A stretch of 64,000 bases of DNA from Pedobacter panaciterrae (GCF_013204795.1 NZ_JABMKW010000008.1:124001-188000), one strand, 5' to 3'. Positions 47,321 through 56,567 are shown, counted from the first letter of the stretch. Program-made: numbers and translations. The notes: generated from the letters alone by a model not told the origin.

Positions 47321-47413
47321 TGCGTATCAAATACTCATTATTGAATGTAAAGTAATTGATACGCAGTTGGTTTTGTAAAATTAGCCCTGACTTTTAACAC
47401 CAGGACTAATTTT
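47321..47413 (-). repeat. Two stem-loops between susD and the unknown secreted gene
   Basis: TGCGTATCAA (47321-47330) pairs with TTGATACGCA (47356-47365), extended by TACT/AGTA. AAAATTAGCCCTG (47377-47389) pairs with CAGGACTAATTTT (47401-47413) with one mismatch. The second lies 9 bp past the susD stop and has a U-rich tail on the minus strand, so it may partly terminate the susCD transcript. Confidence 0.6.
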
Positions 47414-47421
47414 AACAAGGC

Positions 47422-48930
47422 TTAGTATCCGGGATTCTGAGTGTAATTTGGATTTGCCAATTGATTTGATGGTATTGGGAAAACCAGATACTTAGGATCG
47501 TCAGTTGGTTTTTCCTGCCATGGGGTAAGGTATTTTCCAAAACGGATAAGGTCTTGTCTTCTTACCCCTTCCCAGAAAAACTCGCGCCCTCTTTCATCTA
47601 ACAACTGGTCGAGTGTTACGGCAGTCCATACGGTTGCCTTCCTCACTAATCTTACCTGATTAACTAATGCTAAAGCAAGCGCAGGCTGTTGAGTTCTTAA
47701 TAACGCTTCGGCCTTCATCAGTAAAACATCTGAATAGCGATAATACACCCAATCATTTTCAGGTATTCCTGTAGCTGAATTGGTATAGTCGATAGGATAC
47801 TTGATTACGCGTATGCCCGCAACTTCTAATCTGTCTTTATCCCTTTCAATGATATTAACCTCAGGTGTGAATATCAAATTATTGCCTCTTCTATCCTTTA
47901 TGGCAACTCCGTTCTGGTTAACTTGCTGCCCAACAAGGAAGCCAACTCTTACTCCGGATACGTTTGTAACACCCGGGTAGGCTGCACCTCTTCTGGAATC
48001 CACACTTTCAAACTTGTTGTAGAAGTCGGATAAGGTACAAAAGCCATTATTACCACTTGGATTTTGGTTGTAGTGTAAAGGAGCAACCCACATTGCATTC
48101 AGTCCACCAGCATCTGATCCACCAACATTGCGTCCGGCAAAAACATTCTCCTTTGAGCCATCATTTGAAGGTGCAAAATTGTCGAAGTAATTTGCAGCCA
48201 ATACATATTTGTTGGTGCCAATAATTTCATCAGCAAGACTGATAACTTTGGTCATATCTGCTGCATCAAAGGTTGGCGCTGCACGGTTTAAGAATGCTCC
48301 TTTGTTCAAATAACATTTCATGAGCAGCATACGAGCGGCATTTTTGTTGGCACTTGTTGTAGGACCATCTGGTAAATTAGGAATAATTGCCGTAATCTCC
48401 GTAATCAGGTAATTGATCTCATCGGCAGCATTTCTTACTCTCGAAGGTTGTGTAACATCCTCGCCCGGTTCTCTATAAGGTACCTGACCCCAGCCATCCA
48501 GAACAGCAAATTCTGAAAATGCACGAATGAATCTGGCTTCTGCGGCCTGTTGTGGACTAGGATTGAATTGAAGTACGCTGGTGGCAACATAACTTGCACT
48601 ACCCAGGTCCCTGAATACACTATGAATACGGGTATGATCTGGTGCCCATTTGTGCAGATGGAGCGCTCTCCATGCACCATTGTCGTCCCAGTCTCCACCG
48701 CGGGTTGGAACAATGGCCTCATCAGTAGGGAATTCCTGTAATGCCCACCATCCATATGGTCCCTGGAAAGGAGCCCTCATTGCATTATAGCTTGCATTTA
48801 GTACAGCTGCAACATTGCCGGAGCTTACACCACTGTCATTGATCTCGCCATTAAGTGTTTCATCAAGTTTTGTACAGCCCGCAATTGATAAAGCAGTAAT
48901 TATTAAGGCTGTTATATATCTATTTTTCAT
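47422..48930 (-). CDS. SusD/RagB-type outer membrane lipoprotein
   Basis: A 502-residue lipoprotein with lipobox LSIAGC near residue 18. The SusD fold is visible in the helical part (AAEARFIRAFSEFAVLDGWGQVPYR region) and in the C-terminal block YRYSDVLLMKAEALLR, LLDERGREFFWEGVRRQDLIRF and YTQNPGY, which is the typical ending of the RagB/SusD family. It forms the ligand-binding lid of the upstream SusC. It starts 17 bp after the susC stop. Confidence 0.93.
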   Translation of the reverse strand: MKNRYITALIITALSIAGCTKLDETLNGEINDSGVSSGNVAAVLNASYNAMRAPFQGPYGWWALQEFPTDEAIVPTRGGDWDDNGAWRALHLHKWAPDHTRIHSVFRDLGSASYVATSVLQFNPSPQQAAEARFIRAFSEFAVLDGWGQVPYREPGEDVTQPSRVRNAADEINYLITEITAIIPNLPDGPTTSANKNAARMLLMKCYLNKGAFLNRAAPTFDAADMTKVISLADEIIGTNKYVLAANYFDNFAPSNDGSKENVFAGRNVGGSDAGGLNAMWVAPLHYNQNPSGNNGFCTLSDFYNKFESVDSRRGAAYPGVTNVSGVRVGFLVGQQVNQNGVAIKDRRGNNLIFTPEVNIIERDKDRLEVAGIRVIKYPIDYTNSATGIPENDWVYYRYSDVLLMKAEALLRTQQPALALALVNQVRLVRKATVWTAVTLDQLLDERGREFFWEGVRRQDLIRFGKYLTPWQEKPTDDPKYLVFPIPSNQLANPNYTQNPGY

Positions 48931-48947
48931 GTCTGAGAATATTTAAA

Positions 48948-51900
48948 TTAAAGAGAAAAATTAACCCCGAAATTGAACGTTCTTGCGGATGGGTAAGGCA
49001 CATATTCTATACCTGCCGATGGAACGCCATTGATGCTCTTGTCAACATTTACCTCCGGATCAAAGCCTGAATAATTTGTAAGCACAAATAAATTTTGTCC
49101 GTTAACATATATGTTTAATCCTTTAATTGCTTTTCCTATATTTCCAATGTTATAGCTTATTGTGGCATTCGCCAGTTTTAGGTAATCGCCTTTTTCTATA
49201 TAGCGTGAAGAAGCAGAAATTGGATTAGCCAGTGATTCCTGTATGCCGGAATTTAACAGTGCCGATGCAACATTTCGGGTGCCTAAATTGGTAATTGGCA
49301 ATACAGAGTTGGCGGTGTTGTTATACACATCTTGCCCTAAAGAACCATTAAAGTTAAGACCTAATGATAATTTTTTATACCTGAAATCTGTACTGATACC
49401 CAGGATTACACTTGGATTTGGGTTACCAACGTAATAATATGTAAAACCATCATCGGTGTATTTCGAAAATCCATTCTCATCAAGGCCCTCATAGCGGCGG
49501 GTAACCATAGCAAAAAGCGGCAGGCCATTCTGGATCACTTCTAATGTTACATCGCTTAATCCCTGTCCGTTTAAAGAACCGGTATTAATAATTCCTGTAA
49601 CATCCTGTACTTTGTTTTTTATAAACGTAGCATTACCACCTAACGACCAGCTGATGTTTTCTTTATCAATGATACTTCCATTTAATGTTAACTCAATACC
49701 ATTGTTTTTGATTTTACCGGGAAGATTTACCCAGGTAACTGATGCTCCTGCAGCAGAAGGATAGAATGGTATTTGTGGAAACAACAGATCAGTAGTGGTT
49801 TTTCTAAAATAATCTACCGACCCTGTTAATCTGCTTTTAAAAAGACCAAAGTCTATTCCAATATTGGTCTGCTCATCTGCCTGCCATTTTAATTTATCAT
49901 TTTTATTGTTTATCCCCGTTAAAGTTTGGCCTCCCTGGTCGTAACCAAAAGCATAACGCTGTTGTGCCGATCCGGATGGGAATTCCTGATTCCCGGTTTT
50001 GCCATAGCCAGCCCTGATTTTAAGCTGATCCAGCCATTCTGTTTCTGAAAGGAATGCCTCGTTTTTAATATTCCATGCAGCAGAGAAAGATGGGAAATAA
50101 CCATACTTATTATCGGCACCGAACTTGGTAGAACCATCTGCTCTGAAAGTTGCCGTTAACAAATATTTATCTGCATAGTTAAAGATGGCTCTTGCAAAGT
50201 AAGACTGAAGTTGTGTTTTAGGGTCGTAGTATGAGCTCATCTTACGATTGGCCGGTGCAGTTGCCTGTAGTGCATCTGTATAATCCACAGGAATGTTTCC
50301 AAAACCTGTTGCATTCATGTTTGAACCCTTATTGATGTAGTTGGTATATTCATAACCAACAAGGGCATTCAGGTTTAAACGCGAGGCAATCTCTTTATTA
50401 AAAGTTAAGGTATTGGTAAATTGCTGTGTTATTAATTCAGTGCTCGAATAACTTGCGTAACCTCCCAAAAAGTTCTGATCTGGTTTTTCTTGTACGCCCT
50501 CCAGGTTAATAAAGCTACGGGTAGATGATCTTCTTACCCCCGTGCTATAGTTTATGCTGGCCAACATTCGGAATTCAAGCCATGGAGCAATTTTGTAATA
50601 TGGTGAAATACTACCCAGGATGGTTGATACTTTTGATTTATCGTTATACGCTTCAGACATGGCTAAAGGGTTAACAATTCTACCATTCTCAATAAACAAT
50701 GATCCGTCGGCATTTCTTAATGGTTGCGTTGGATTCCATGAAAGGGCCTGACTGATCAAACTACCTGTAAAACCTGCGTCTGTTGTGATAGGCGCAATGG
50801 TTTCATTGAACTGGCTACTCAAGAGGTTTACATCAAGCCCAAGGTTTTTGCTTTCCAGAAACTTGAAGTTTCCATTAAATGACCCGGTGTATTTTTTTAA
50901 ACCTGTTTTTCTGATAATACCCTGCTGATCCTGATAGCCTAGTGATGCCCGATAGGTGTTCCCATCGCCGCCTCCACTAAAACCAATAGAATAGTTTTGG
51001 TTGTATGCAGTGCGCGTAATGGCATCCATAGCATCTACATTGCTTCCAAAATCACCACTTGTAAGTCCATATTTATTCAATGCCGAACGATAGCCATCGC
51101 CGTCTAATACATCAATCTGGCGCATGATATTGGAAACACCAGTGGAAGCATTAACATCTAACTTTACACCACCGCTGGCGCCTCGCTTTGTTGTAATTAA
51201 AACTACACCATAGGCAGCCCTTGATCCGTAAATGGCTGTTGCGGATGCATCTTTAAGAATTTCCATAGAGGCGATGTCATTCGGGTTAATAAAGTTTAAA
51301 GGGTTTCCACCTGGTGCAGCACCAATACCTCCTCCCGGAGAGCTTTTAACCCCTCCAACGGTGCTTGGACTGGCCGATGGTCTGGCTGAACGACCATCAA
51401 GAGCAATTCCATCAACTACATATAAGGGTTGTCCGGAACCAGTCATGGCTGTGTTACCTCTTATCCTTACTGTTGTAGAACCTCCGGGTTGGCCACTGTT
51501 ATTGATCATTTGTACCCCGGCAACCTTACCCTGAATGAGTTGGTCAGGTGCAATGAGCGGGCCTTTATTGAAATCTTTTTCGGCTAAAGTAGCTACTGCT
51601 CCGGTAAGGTCTTTCTTTTTCACCGATCCGTAGCCTATTACCTGAACCTCACTTAAATTATTTGCAGATTGTAATACAGGGTTTATTACATTTTTACCTG
51701 CAATTTCGACAGTTAAACTTTCCATGCCGACATAACTGAAGATCAACCGTTTTGCAGTCTGCGGGACTTGGATGGAGTATTTTCCATTGCCATCAGTAAG
51801 TGCTTTAACGTTTGTGCCTTCAACACTGACTGTAACACCAATTAAGGTGTTGTTGTCTTTATCTGATACTGTACCTGTAACTACTGACTGAGCTAAAGCT

Positions 51901-52010
51901 GCTGAACTGATCACTAATAGCACAAGTAGAACTACTGCTTTTTGCAGCATACGTACTCCGGGCCTGTTTTTTAAAACAATGCCGGTACTTTTTAATAAAT
52001 AGTAATTCAT
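48948..52010 (-). CDS. SusC/RagA-type TonB-linked outer membrane protein
   Basis: A 1020-residue SusC protein. Signal peptide (LLVLLVISSAALAQ) after a somewhat long N-terminal stretch, CarboxypepD_reg domain (VVTGTVSDKDNNTLIGVTV), plug signature (VQVIGYGSVKKKDLTGAVA, GQPLYVVDGIALDG, ILKDASATAIYGSRAAYGVV) and a barrel ending FGVNFSL. A Gly/Pro-rich insertion lies in the plug after LDGRSARPS. It heads an operon with susD, an unknown secreted protein and an EEP hydrolase. The 566-bp upstream region (52011-52576) has palindromic sites but no gene that I can support. Confidence 0.93.
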   Translation of the reverse strand: MNYYLLKSTGIVLKNRPGVRMLQKAVVLLVLLVISSAALAQSVVTGTVSDKDNNTLIGVTVSVEGTNVKALTDGNGKYSIQVPQTAKRLIFSYVGMESLTVEIAGKNVINPVLQSANNLSEVQVIGYGSVKKKDLTGAVATLAEKDFNKGPLIAPDQLIQGKVAGVQMINNSGQPGGSTTVRIRGNTAMTGSGQPLYVVDGIALDGRSARPSASPSTVGGVKSSPGGGIGAAPGGNPLNFINPNDIASMEILKDASATAIYGSRAAYGVVLITTKRGASGGVKLDVNASTGVSNIMRQIDVLDGDGYRSALNKYGLTSGDFGSNVDAMDAITRTAYNQNYSIGFSGGGDGNTYRASLGYQDQQGIIRKTGLKKYTGSFNGNFKFLESKNLGLDVNLLSSQFNETIAPITTDAGFTGSLISQALSWNPTQPLRNADGSLFIENGRIVNPLAMSEAYNDKSKVSTILGSISPYYKIAPWLEFRMLASINYSTGVRRSSTRSFINLEGVQEKPDQNFLGGYASYSSTELITQQFTNTLTFNKEIASRLNLNALVGYEYTNYINKGSNMNATGFGNIPVDYTDALQATAPANRKMSSYYDPKTQLQSYFARAIFNYADKYLLTATFRADGSTKFGADNKYGYFPSFSAAWNIKNEAFLSETEWLDQLKIRAGYGKTGNQEFPSGSAQQRYAFGYDQGGQTLTGINNKNDKLKWQADEQTNIGIDFGLFKSRLTGSVDYFRKTTTDLLFPQIPFYPSAAGASVTWVNLPGKIKNNGIELTLNGSIIDKENISWSLGGNATFIKNKVQDVTGIINTGSLNGQGLSDVTLEVIQNGLPLFAMVTRRYEGLDENGFSKYTDDGFTYYYVGNPNPSVILGISTDFRYKKLSLGLNFNGSLGQDVYNNTANSVLPITNLGTRNVASALLNSGIQESLANPISASSRYIEKGDYLKLANATISYNIGNIGKAIKGLNIYVNGQNLFVLTNYSGFDPEVNVDKSINGVPSAGIEYVPYPSARTFNFGVNFSL

Positions 52011-52147
52011 CGTAAATTTTAGTTAGATTATTAGAATAAGAGTTGATTACAGTGATGATCAAAGTCTGCCCGACAAAAGCAAAGCGCATATAAATTCCCC
52101 GACGCGAATACGCCAAGAAAACAAGGGCCTGATTTTGCAGGATATAC

Positions 52148-52159
52148 TACCTTAAGGTA
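52148..52159. promoter_or_regulatory. 12-bp perfect palindrome TACCTTAAGGTA upstream of susC
   Basis: Located 138 bp before the susC start at 52010. Two copies of TAAGCTTA (52236-52243 and 52246-52253), 10 bp apart, follow further upstream. Either could be an operator for the SusCD operon; no regulator gene is next to it. Confidence 0.35.
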
Positions 52160-52500
52160 ATATCAATACAGAACTTAAGATTAGCCGGCTATTCTTTATT
52201 GGGCTTGTAAAGATGAATTAGCTGGACGTAAGAATTAAGCTTAAATAAGCTTAGGTGGATAAAACGTAGGTTCATAAAGGTTAGGATTAGGATGATTAAA
52301 TAGGGTTAGGGGGTGTTGGGGTTAACTATAGACGCTTTTTAGTCATATCTGTTCGTTAGTGTTAGGAATTGAGACAATATTTGGTGTATTAAATTTAGAA
52401 AAATTTTTGGGAACTCTGCTAACTAATAAACTGCAGGTTTATTAACGAAAAGGATAAGCTTTGGTAGTCCTCATTTTTATTCTAATAATTTTCTGATTAT

Positions 52501-52533
52501 AAGTGCCTTTTTTAAAAATAAAAAGGCATTTTT
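52501..52533 (+). terminator. Terminator-like hairpin upstream of mgtE
   Basis: TGCCTTTTT (52504-52512) pairs with AAAAAGGCA (52520-52528), extended outward with a wobble, then TTTTT. No gene on the plus strand precedes it, so it may be an attenuator in the mgtE leader or overlap its promoter. Confidence 0.45.
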
Positions 52534-52576
52534 GCACCCGTAAAATAGTGAAAATCATGTAAAGAATTTAGTGCAT

Positions 52577-53950
52577 ATGGAAGAGGTAGTTGTTGAAGAA
52601 ATCGTAAAGCTTTTAGAGCTTCAAGACGATGCGCAATTAAAGGCTTATTTAGATGATCTGAATATTTCAGATGTAGAACATCTGATAGACGAACTCCCCC
52701 AGCATGCAGTAAAATTTATTGAAACTTTATCTGTTAAAAGGGCCGTAAATGTATTCCGTATTCTTGATTTTCCTACTCAGGAAAAGATCATTAAAAAGCT
52801 TCCAGGCAATAAGTTAGCTGAGTTAATCAATTTACTTCCACCCGATGACCGTACTTCACTTTTTAGTGAACTGAAAGGTGATGCTGTTAAAAAGTTGATT
52901 ATTCTTTTACCTGCCAAAGATAGAGTAGAAGCACTTTCGCTGCTAGGCTACGAAGAGGATAGTGTGGGTAGGTTGATGACGCCAGACTATGTTGCAGTTA
53001 AAAAGGATTGGACGGTAACACGAGTGCTTTCGCACATCAGGCGTTATGGCAAAAACTCTGAGACCATTGATGTGATCTATGTGATCGATAAAGACGGTGT
53101 GCTGTTAGACGACATTAGAATAAGGGAGATTTTACTTGCTGATCCGGAAGCCAAAATCGGTGATCTTACAGATCAGCGCTTAATTGCTTTAAAAGCAAGC
53201 GACCATCAGGAAGAAGCCATTAATATATTTAGAATGAACAACAGGGTAGCATTACCGGTTGTGGATGAGAATAATGTATTGCTGGGGATAGTTACCGTAG
53301 ATGATATTCTATGGATTGCAAACGAAGAATATACCGAAGATATACATAAAATTGGGGGTACCCAGGCTTTAGATGAACCTTATTTGGATATGCCCATACT
53401 TGGTTTGTTTAAAAGAAGAATAGGCTGGCTTGTTGTACTTTTTCTTGGAGAAATGCTTACTGCAACTGCGATGGCACATTTTGAAGCTGATATTGCCAAG
53501 GCGGTTATATTGGCCATGTTTGTTCCGCTAATTATTTCAAGTGGAGGAAACAGTGGCTCGCAGGCATCTACTTTGATTATTCAGGCCATGGCACTTGGCG
53601 AGATTACTATTGGTGATTGGTGGAGGGTAATGCGCCGGGAGATTATCTCTGGTTTGATGCTGGGGATTGTATTGGGTACAATAGGGTTCTTAAGAATCTT
53701 TGCCTGGACTTTCTTTACCGATATGTATGGCCCACATTGGATGCTTATAGGTTTAACAGTTGGAGTAGCCTTGGTAGGGGTAGTATTATGGGGCTCGCTT
53801 TCAGGATCAATGCTTCCTTTGTTACTTAAGAAACTTGGGGCTGACCCTGCTACGTCATCTGCTCCGTTTGTAGCCACCCTGGTGGATGTAACGGGCCTGA
53901 TCATCTATTTCTCTGTAGCAGTGTTGTTTCTTACGGGAGTGCTGTTATAA
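52577..53950 (+). CDS. mgtE: Magnesium transporter MgtE
   Basis: A 457-residue Mg2+ channel. The ATG at 52577 was preferred over a GTG two codons upstream. Order: N-terminal helical domain with repeated acidic loops (VEHLIDELPQHAVKF, NLLPPDDRTSLFSEL), two CBS domains (SVGRLMTPDYVAV, NNRVALPVVDENNVLLGIVTVDDI region), a linker helix, and five membrane helices from about residue 290, including PLIISSGGNSGSQASTLI, the conserved pore signature. The cytosolic domains sense Mg2+ and gate the pore. A cluster of hairpins follows the stop. Confidence 0.95.
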   Translation: MEEVVVEEIVKLLELQDDAQLKAYLDDLNISDVEHLIDELPQHAVKFIETLSVKRAVNVFRILDFPTQEKIIKKLPGNKLAELINLLPPDDRTSLFSELKGDAVKKLIILLPAKDRVEALSLLGYEEDSVGRLMTPDYVAVKKDWTVTRVLSHIRRYGKNSETIDVIYVIDKDGVLLDDIRIREILLADPEAKIGDLTDQRLIALKASDHQEEAINIFRMNNRVALPVVDENNVLLGIVTVDDILWIANEEYTEDIHKIGGTQALDEPYLDMPILGLFKRRIGWLVVLFLGEMLTATAMAHFEADIAKAVILAMFVPLIISSGGNSGSQASTLIIQAMALGEITIGDWWRVMRREIISGLMLGIVLGTIGFLRIFAWTFFTDMYGPHWMLIGLTVGVALVGVVLWGSLSGSMLPLLLKKLGADPATSSAPFVATLVDVTGLIIYFSVAVLFLTGVLL

Positions 53951-53980
53951 AGGACAAAATAGGCCGTTCTATTCAAAGAC

Positions 53981-54049
53981 GGGCATCTGTTGCCCACTGC
54001 GCTGAATGGTCAACAGCGCCTAGGTCTTTTCTTAGAAGACCGATTTTTT
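53981..54049 (+). terminator. Three consecutive hairpins after mgtE, last with T-tract
   Basis: GGGCA/TGCCC (53981-53995), GCGCTG/CAGCGC (53999-54019) and GGTCTT/AAGACC (54023-54041) followed by GATTTTTT. The third is a standard intrinsic terminator for mgtE; the first two are extra structure in the 3' end. Confidence 0.75.
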
Positions 54050-54078
54050 GGAGGCATGATGCATAATTTGGAAATAAA

Positions 54079-54112
54079 AAAAGAGGATGATCATTTGTGA
54101 TCATCCTCTTTT
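54079..54112. terminator. 15-bp perfect hairpin, terminator for ychF
   Basis: AAAAGAGGATGATCA (54079-54093) and TGATCATCCTCTTTT (54098-54112) with loop TTTG. The A-rich left side gives a U-tract for leftward transcription from ychF, which ends at 54133. Confidence 0.88.
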
Positions 54113-54132
54113 GATTTTTAAAAGTCAAAAAT

Positions 54133-55227
54133 CTAAACGTTAAAACGGAAGTGCATAATATCTCCGTCTTCAACAACATAGGTTTTTCCTTCAACACCTA
54201 GTTTTCCGGCATCTTTACATGCATTCTCAGAACCCAGTGTTACGAAGTCGTTATATTTAATTACCTCAGCACGGATAAATCCTTTTTCAAAATCTGTATG
54301 AATTACACCGGCAGCCTGAGGCGCGGTGAAACCTTTTGTGATTGTCCAGGCTCTTACTTCCTGTACACCTGCCGTAAAGTAAGTATATAGGTCTAGTAAC
54401 CTGTAGGCAGCGCGGATCAGTTTATTTACACCCGATTCAGTTAAGCCAAGATCGGCCAGGAATTCCTGGCGTTCTTCGTAACTTTCAAGCTCAGCAATTT
54501 CAGATTCAATTTTAGCAGAAATCACCAGAACCTCAGCATTTTCATCTTTTACTGCTTCTTTAACGCGCTCAACATAAGCATTGCCGGTTATAACGGAATT
54601 CTCATCAACATTACAAACGTACATTACCGGCTTTTGAGTAAGTAAGCCTAGATCCTGAATAAATTCAAAATCTTCAGCAGAAACTGCAGCAGAACGAACT
54701 GATTTTCCGCTCTCGATATGAGACTTTATTATGCTTAGGATATCGAAGGTTCTTTTTGCATCTTTATCGGTTTTAGCCATTTTTTCGACCTTCTGGATAC
54801 GTTTGTCAACAGTATCCAAATCCTTAAGCTGTAATTCAGTATCAATAATTTCTTTATCGCGAATTGGGTCTACCGATCCGTCAACGTGAATCACATTTCC
54901 GTCGTCAAAGCAACGTAAAACGTGGATAATAGCGTTTGTTGCTCTAATATTACCCAGGAATTGGTTACCAAGACCTTCACCTTTTGAAGCCCCCTTTACC
55001 AAACCAGCGATATCTACAATCTCAATTGTATTTGGTACAATCCGGTTGGGATTTACGAGTTCTGCAAGCTTAGTTAACCTATCATCAGGAACTGTAATAA
55101 CACCAATATTTGGTTCTATAGTACAGAAAGGAAAGTTAGCGGCTTGAGCTTTTGCGTTAGATAAACAGTTAAATAAAGTGGATTTTCCAACATTTGGTAA
55201 ACCAACTATACCACATTGTAATGCCAT
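54133..55227 (-). CDS. ychF: Redox/ribosome-associated GTPase/ATPase YchF
   Basis: A 364-residue Obg-family NTPase (OLA1/YchF), the usual length when started at the ATG at 55227 (MALQCGIVGLPNVGKST); upstream in-frame codons add an unsupported extension. P-loop G9-LPNVGKS, the G3 region DIAGLVKGASKGEGLGN, a central coiled-coil insertion (about 120-200) and the C-terminal TGS domain (WTITKGFTAPQAAGVIHTDFEKGF region). It binds ribosomes and prefers ATP in studied relatives. A consensus -7 element lies 25 bp upstream. Confidence 0.95.
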   Translation of the reverse strand: MALQCGIVGLPNVGKSTLFNCLSNAKAQAANFPFCTIEPNIGVITVPDDRLTKLAELVNPNRIVPNTIEIVDIAGLVKGASKGEGLGNQFLGNIRATNAIIHVLRCFDDGNVIHVDGSVDPIRDKEIIDTELQLKDLDTVDKRIQKVEKMAKTDKDAKRTFDILSIIKSHIESGKSVRSAAVSAEDFEFIQDLGLLTQKPVMYVCNVDENSVITGNAYVERVKEAVKDENAEVLVISAKIESEIAELESYEERQEFLADLGLTESGVNKLIRAAYRLLDLYTYFTAGVQEVRAWTITKGFTAPQAAGVIHTDFEKGFIRAEVIKYNDFVTLGSENACKDAGKLGVEGKTYVVEDGDIMHFRFNV

Positions 55228-55251
55228 GTATGTTTTTTTCTTGATTTGGCG

Positions 55252-55259
55252 CAAAGGTA
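55252..55259 (-). promoter_or_regulatory. -7 element TACCTTTG of ychF
   Basis: Minus-strand TAnnTTTG match, 24 bp upstream of the ATG at 55227. It also supports placing the ychF start there. Confidence 0.55.
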
Positions 55260-55328
55260 TCAATTTTTTAAAAATATTCTTTATGTTTAGGCAAGCTAAA
55301 AGCCTTATAAAAAAACAATACGATCAAC

Positions 55329-55841
55329 ATGGAACATTTTGAAGAAGAAAATCCTGAGGAAACAACACACAATGACCCTCAAGAGGGAGAGGAAGTCTTG
55401 TTAACCGTTACAGAAGACATACGTAGTTACATATATGAAACCGCCAGGTGGACCAAATTCTTGTCAATAATAGGATTTGTAGTAACGGGATTCATGGTCT
55501 TGTTTTCATTTAGTGCTGAAGCATTGATAAGCGCAATGAATGGTAAGGTGGGTGCAGCAAACAATCCCTGGGCGGCACTTGGAGGAGGTTTCCTTACAGT
55601 AGTATTCCTATTGTCGGCTTTACTTTATTTTTACCCAAGCTTATTAATGTTTAAATATGCCAATTCGGCAAAACAGGCTGTATTATATGGCGATCAGCCC
55701 GCGCTAAGCGAGGCAATGAGTAAAATGAAATCGTTCTTTAAATTTTGGGGTATCATTACCATCACCATATTGGGCCTTTACATTATCTCTTTTCTTCTTG
55801 GAATTGTTGCTTACCTTGGTGCTGGTAGTGTTGCTCCTTAA
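55329..55841 (+). CDS. Small membrane protein (DUF5362-like)
   Basis: A 170-residue protein. An acidic N-terminus of about 30 residues (MEHFEEENPEETTHNDPQEG) precedes three to four hydrophobic segments: FLSIIGFVVTGFMVLFSF, AALGGGFLTVVFLLSALLYFY and FWGIITITILGLYIISFLL. Between the second and third is a conserved-looking amphipathic stretch (FKYANSAKQAVLYGDQPALS). It resembles the DUF5362 group of Bacteroidota; function unknown. Divergent from ychF by 101 bp. Confidence 0.7.
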   Translation: MEHFEEENPEETTHNDPQEGEEVLLTVTEDIRSYIYETARWTKFLSIIGFVVTGFMVLFSFSAEALISAMNGKVGAANNPWAALGGGFLTVVFLLSALLYFYPSLLMFKYANSAKQAVLYGDQPALSEAMSKMKSFFKFWGIITITILGLYIISFLLGIVAYLGAGSVAP

Positions 55842-55856
55842 TAACTAAAGATACTT

Positions 55857-56567
55857 TTACAAGGTTCCGTTAGCATATATCGGAATCTTGTTTTCAATGG
55901 TATGTTTAAAGCTTCTGATCTCTTTTTTTAAAAGACTTTCAAAATACGGGTTTAACAGCCTGGCTAAACCAATGCCAACGCCTCCAATTGGAGGATGATA
56001 GGATAGAACCACTTTCAATATCGTTCCGGTTTTATCAGCTGTTTCGGTAAACTTAACCCGCCCTACATGACTTATTAAAGAACTTGGAGAAGATCTCCAT
56101 CCAATTAAATGATTTGGTTCATCCTTTATAATTTCTGCATCCCAGTCTATCGAAAATAAATTTCCCATTACATTGCTTTTCCAATGAGAAAGGTTTTCAT
56201 CAATTACCTCTACGTTTAGTAAATGTTTAATGCTACCCGGAAGGTTATTTAAATCGCGCCAGTAGGCATATACCTCGCTGGCAGGTCTGTCAATTTCAAA
56301 TTCACCCCTAATATTTATCGCTCTCGGTTTATTGCCATCTATTCCAAGTTTCTCATATACAAAACATTTGCCGGTAAAGCCCCTGTATGCCAGGTAAGCA
56401 CCATATAAAAATTGCGCTTTAAGCGGTCTCCTAATCCCTCTGGTCATTAAAATACCACTTAGCAATACAGAAACCATACGTTCTGTAAGACCTATGTTCT
56501 CATAATGATGCTTCTCGATAGAGAATTTTCCCGACCGGAGCTTTAAATTACTTTCATGTGTTTTCAT
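55857..56567 (-). CDS. SRPBCC-type protein with N-terminal membrane segment
   Basis: A 236-residue protein. The start was placed at ATG 56567 (MKTHESN); an in-frame TTG 24 bp upstream is less likely. Residues about 20-60 contain a hydrophobic region resembling a DUF2892/YgaP-like membrane anchor (MVSVLLSGILMTRGIRR, FLYGAYLAYRGFTGKC). From about residue 85 a START/polyketide-cyclase-like fold follows (INIRGEFEIDRPASEVYAYWRD region, HVGRVKFTET). Such proteins bind lipids or other hydrophobic ligands; the role here is unknown. Convergent with the DUF5362-like gene, 15 bp apart. Confidence 0.75.
   Translation of the reverse strand: MKTHESNLKLRSGKFSIEKHHYENIGLTERMVSVLLSGILMTRGIRRPLKAQFLYGAYLAYRGFTGKCFVYEKLGIDGNKPRAINIRGEFEIDRPASEVYAYWRDLNNLPGSIKHLLNVEVIDENLSHWKSNVMGNLFSIDWDAEIIKDEPNHLIGWRSSPSSLISHVGRVKFTETADKTGTILKVVLSYHPPIGGVGIGLARLLNPYFESLLKKEIRSFKHTIENKIPIYANGTL

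Noticed and set aside
51859..52116. A separate 85-codon gene upstream of susC
   Set aside because: Much of it overlaps the susC start in another frame, it lacks any motif, and composition is that of a shadow frame.
52260..52320. Telomere-like GGTTAGG/GGGTTAGGG repeats
   Set aside because: The units are irregular and short, in an AT-rich intergenic region; chance composition is sufficient.
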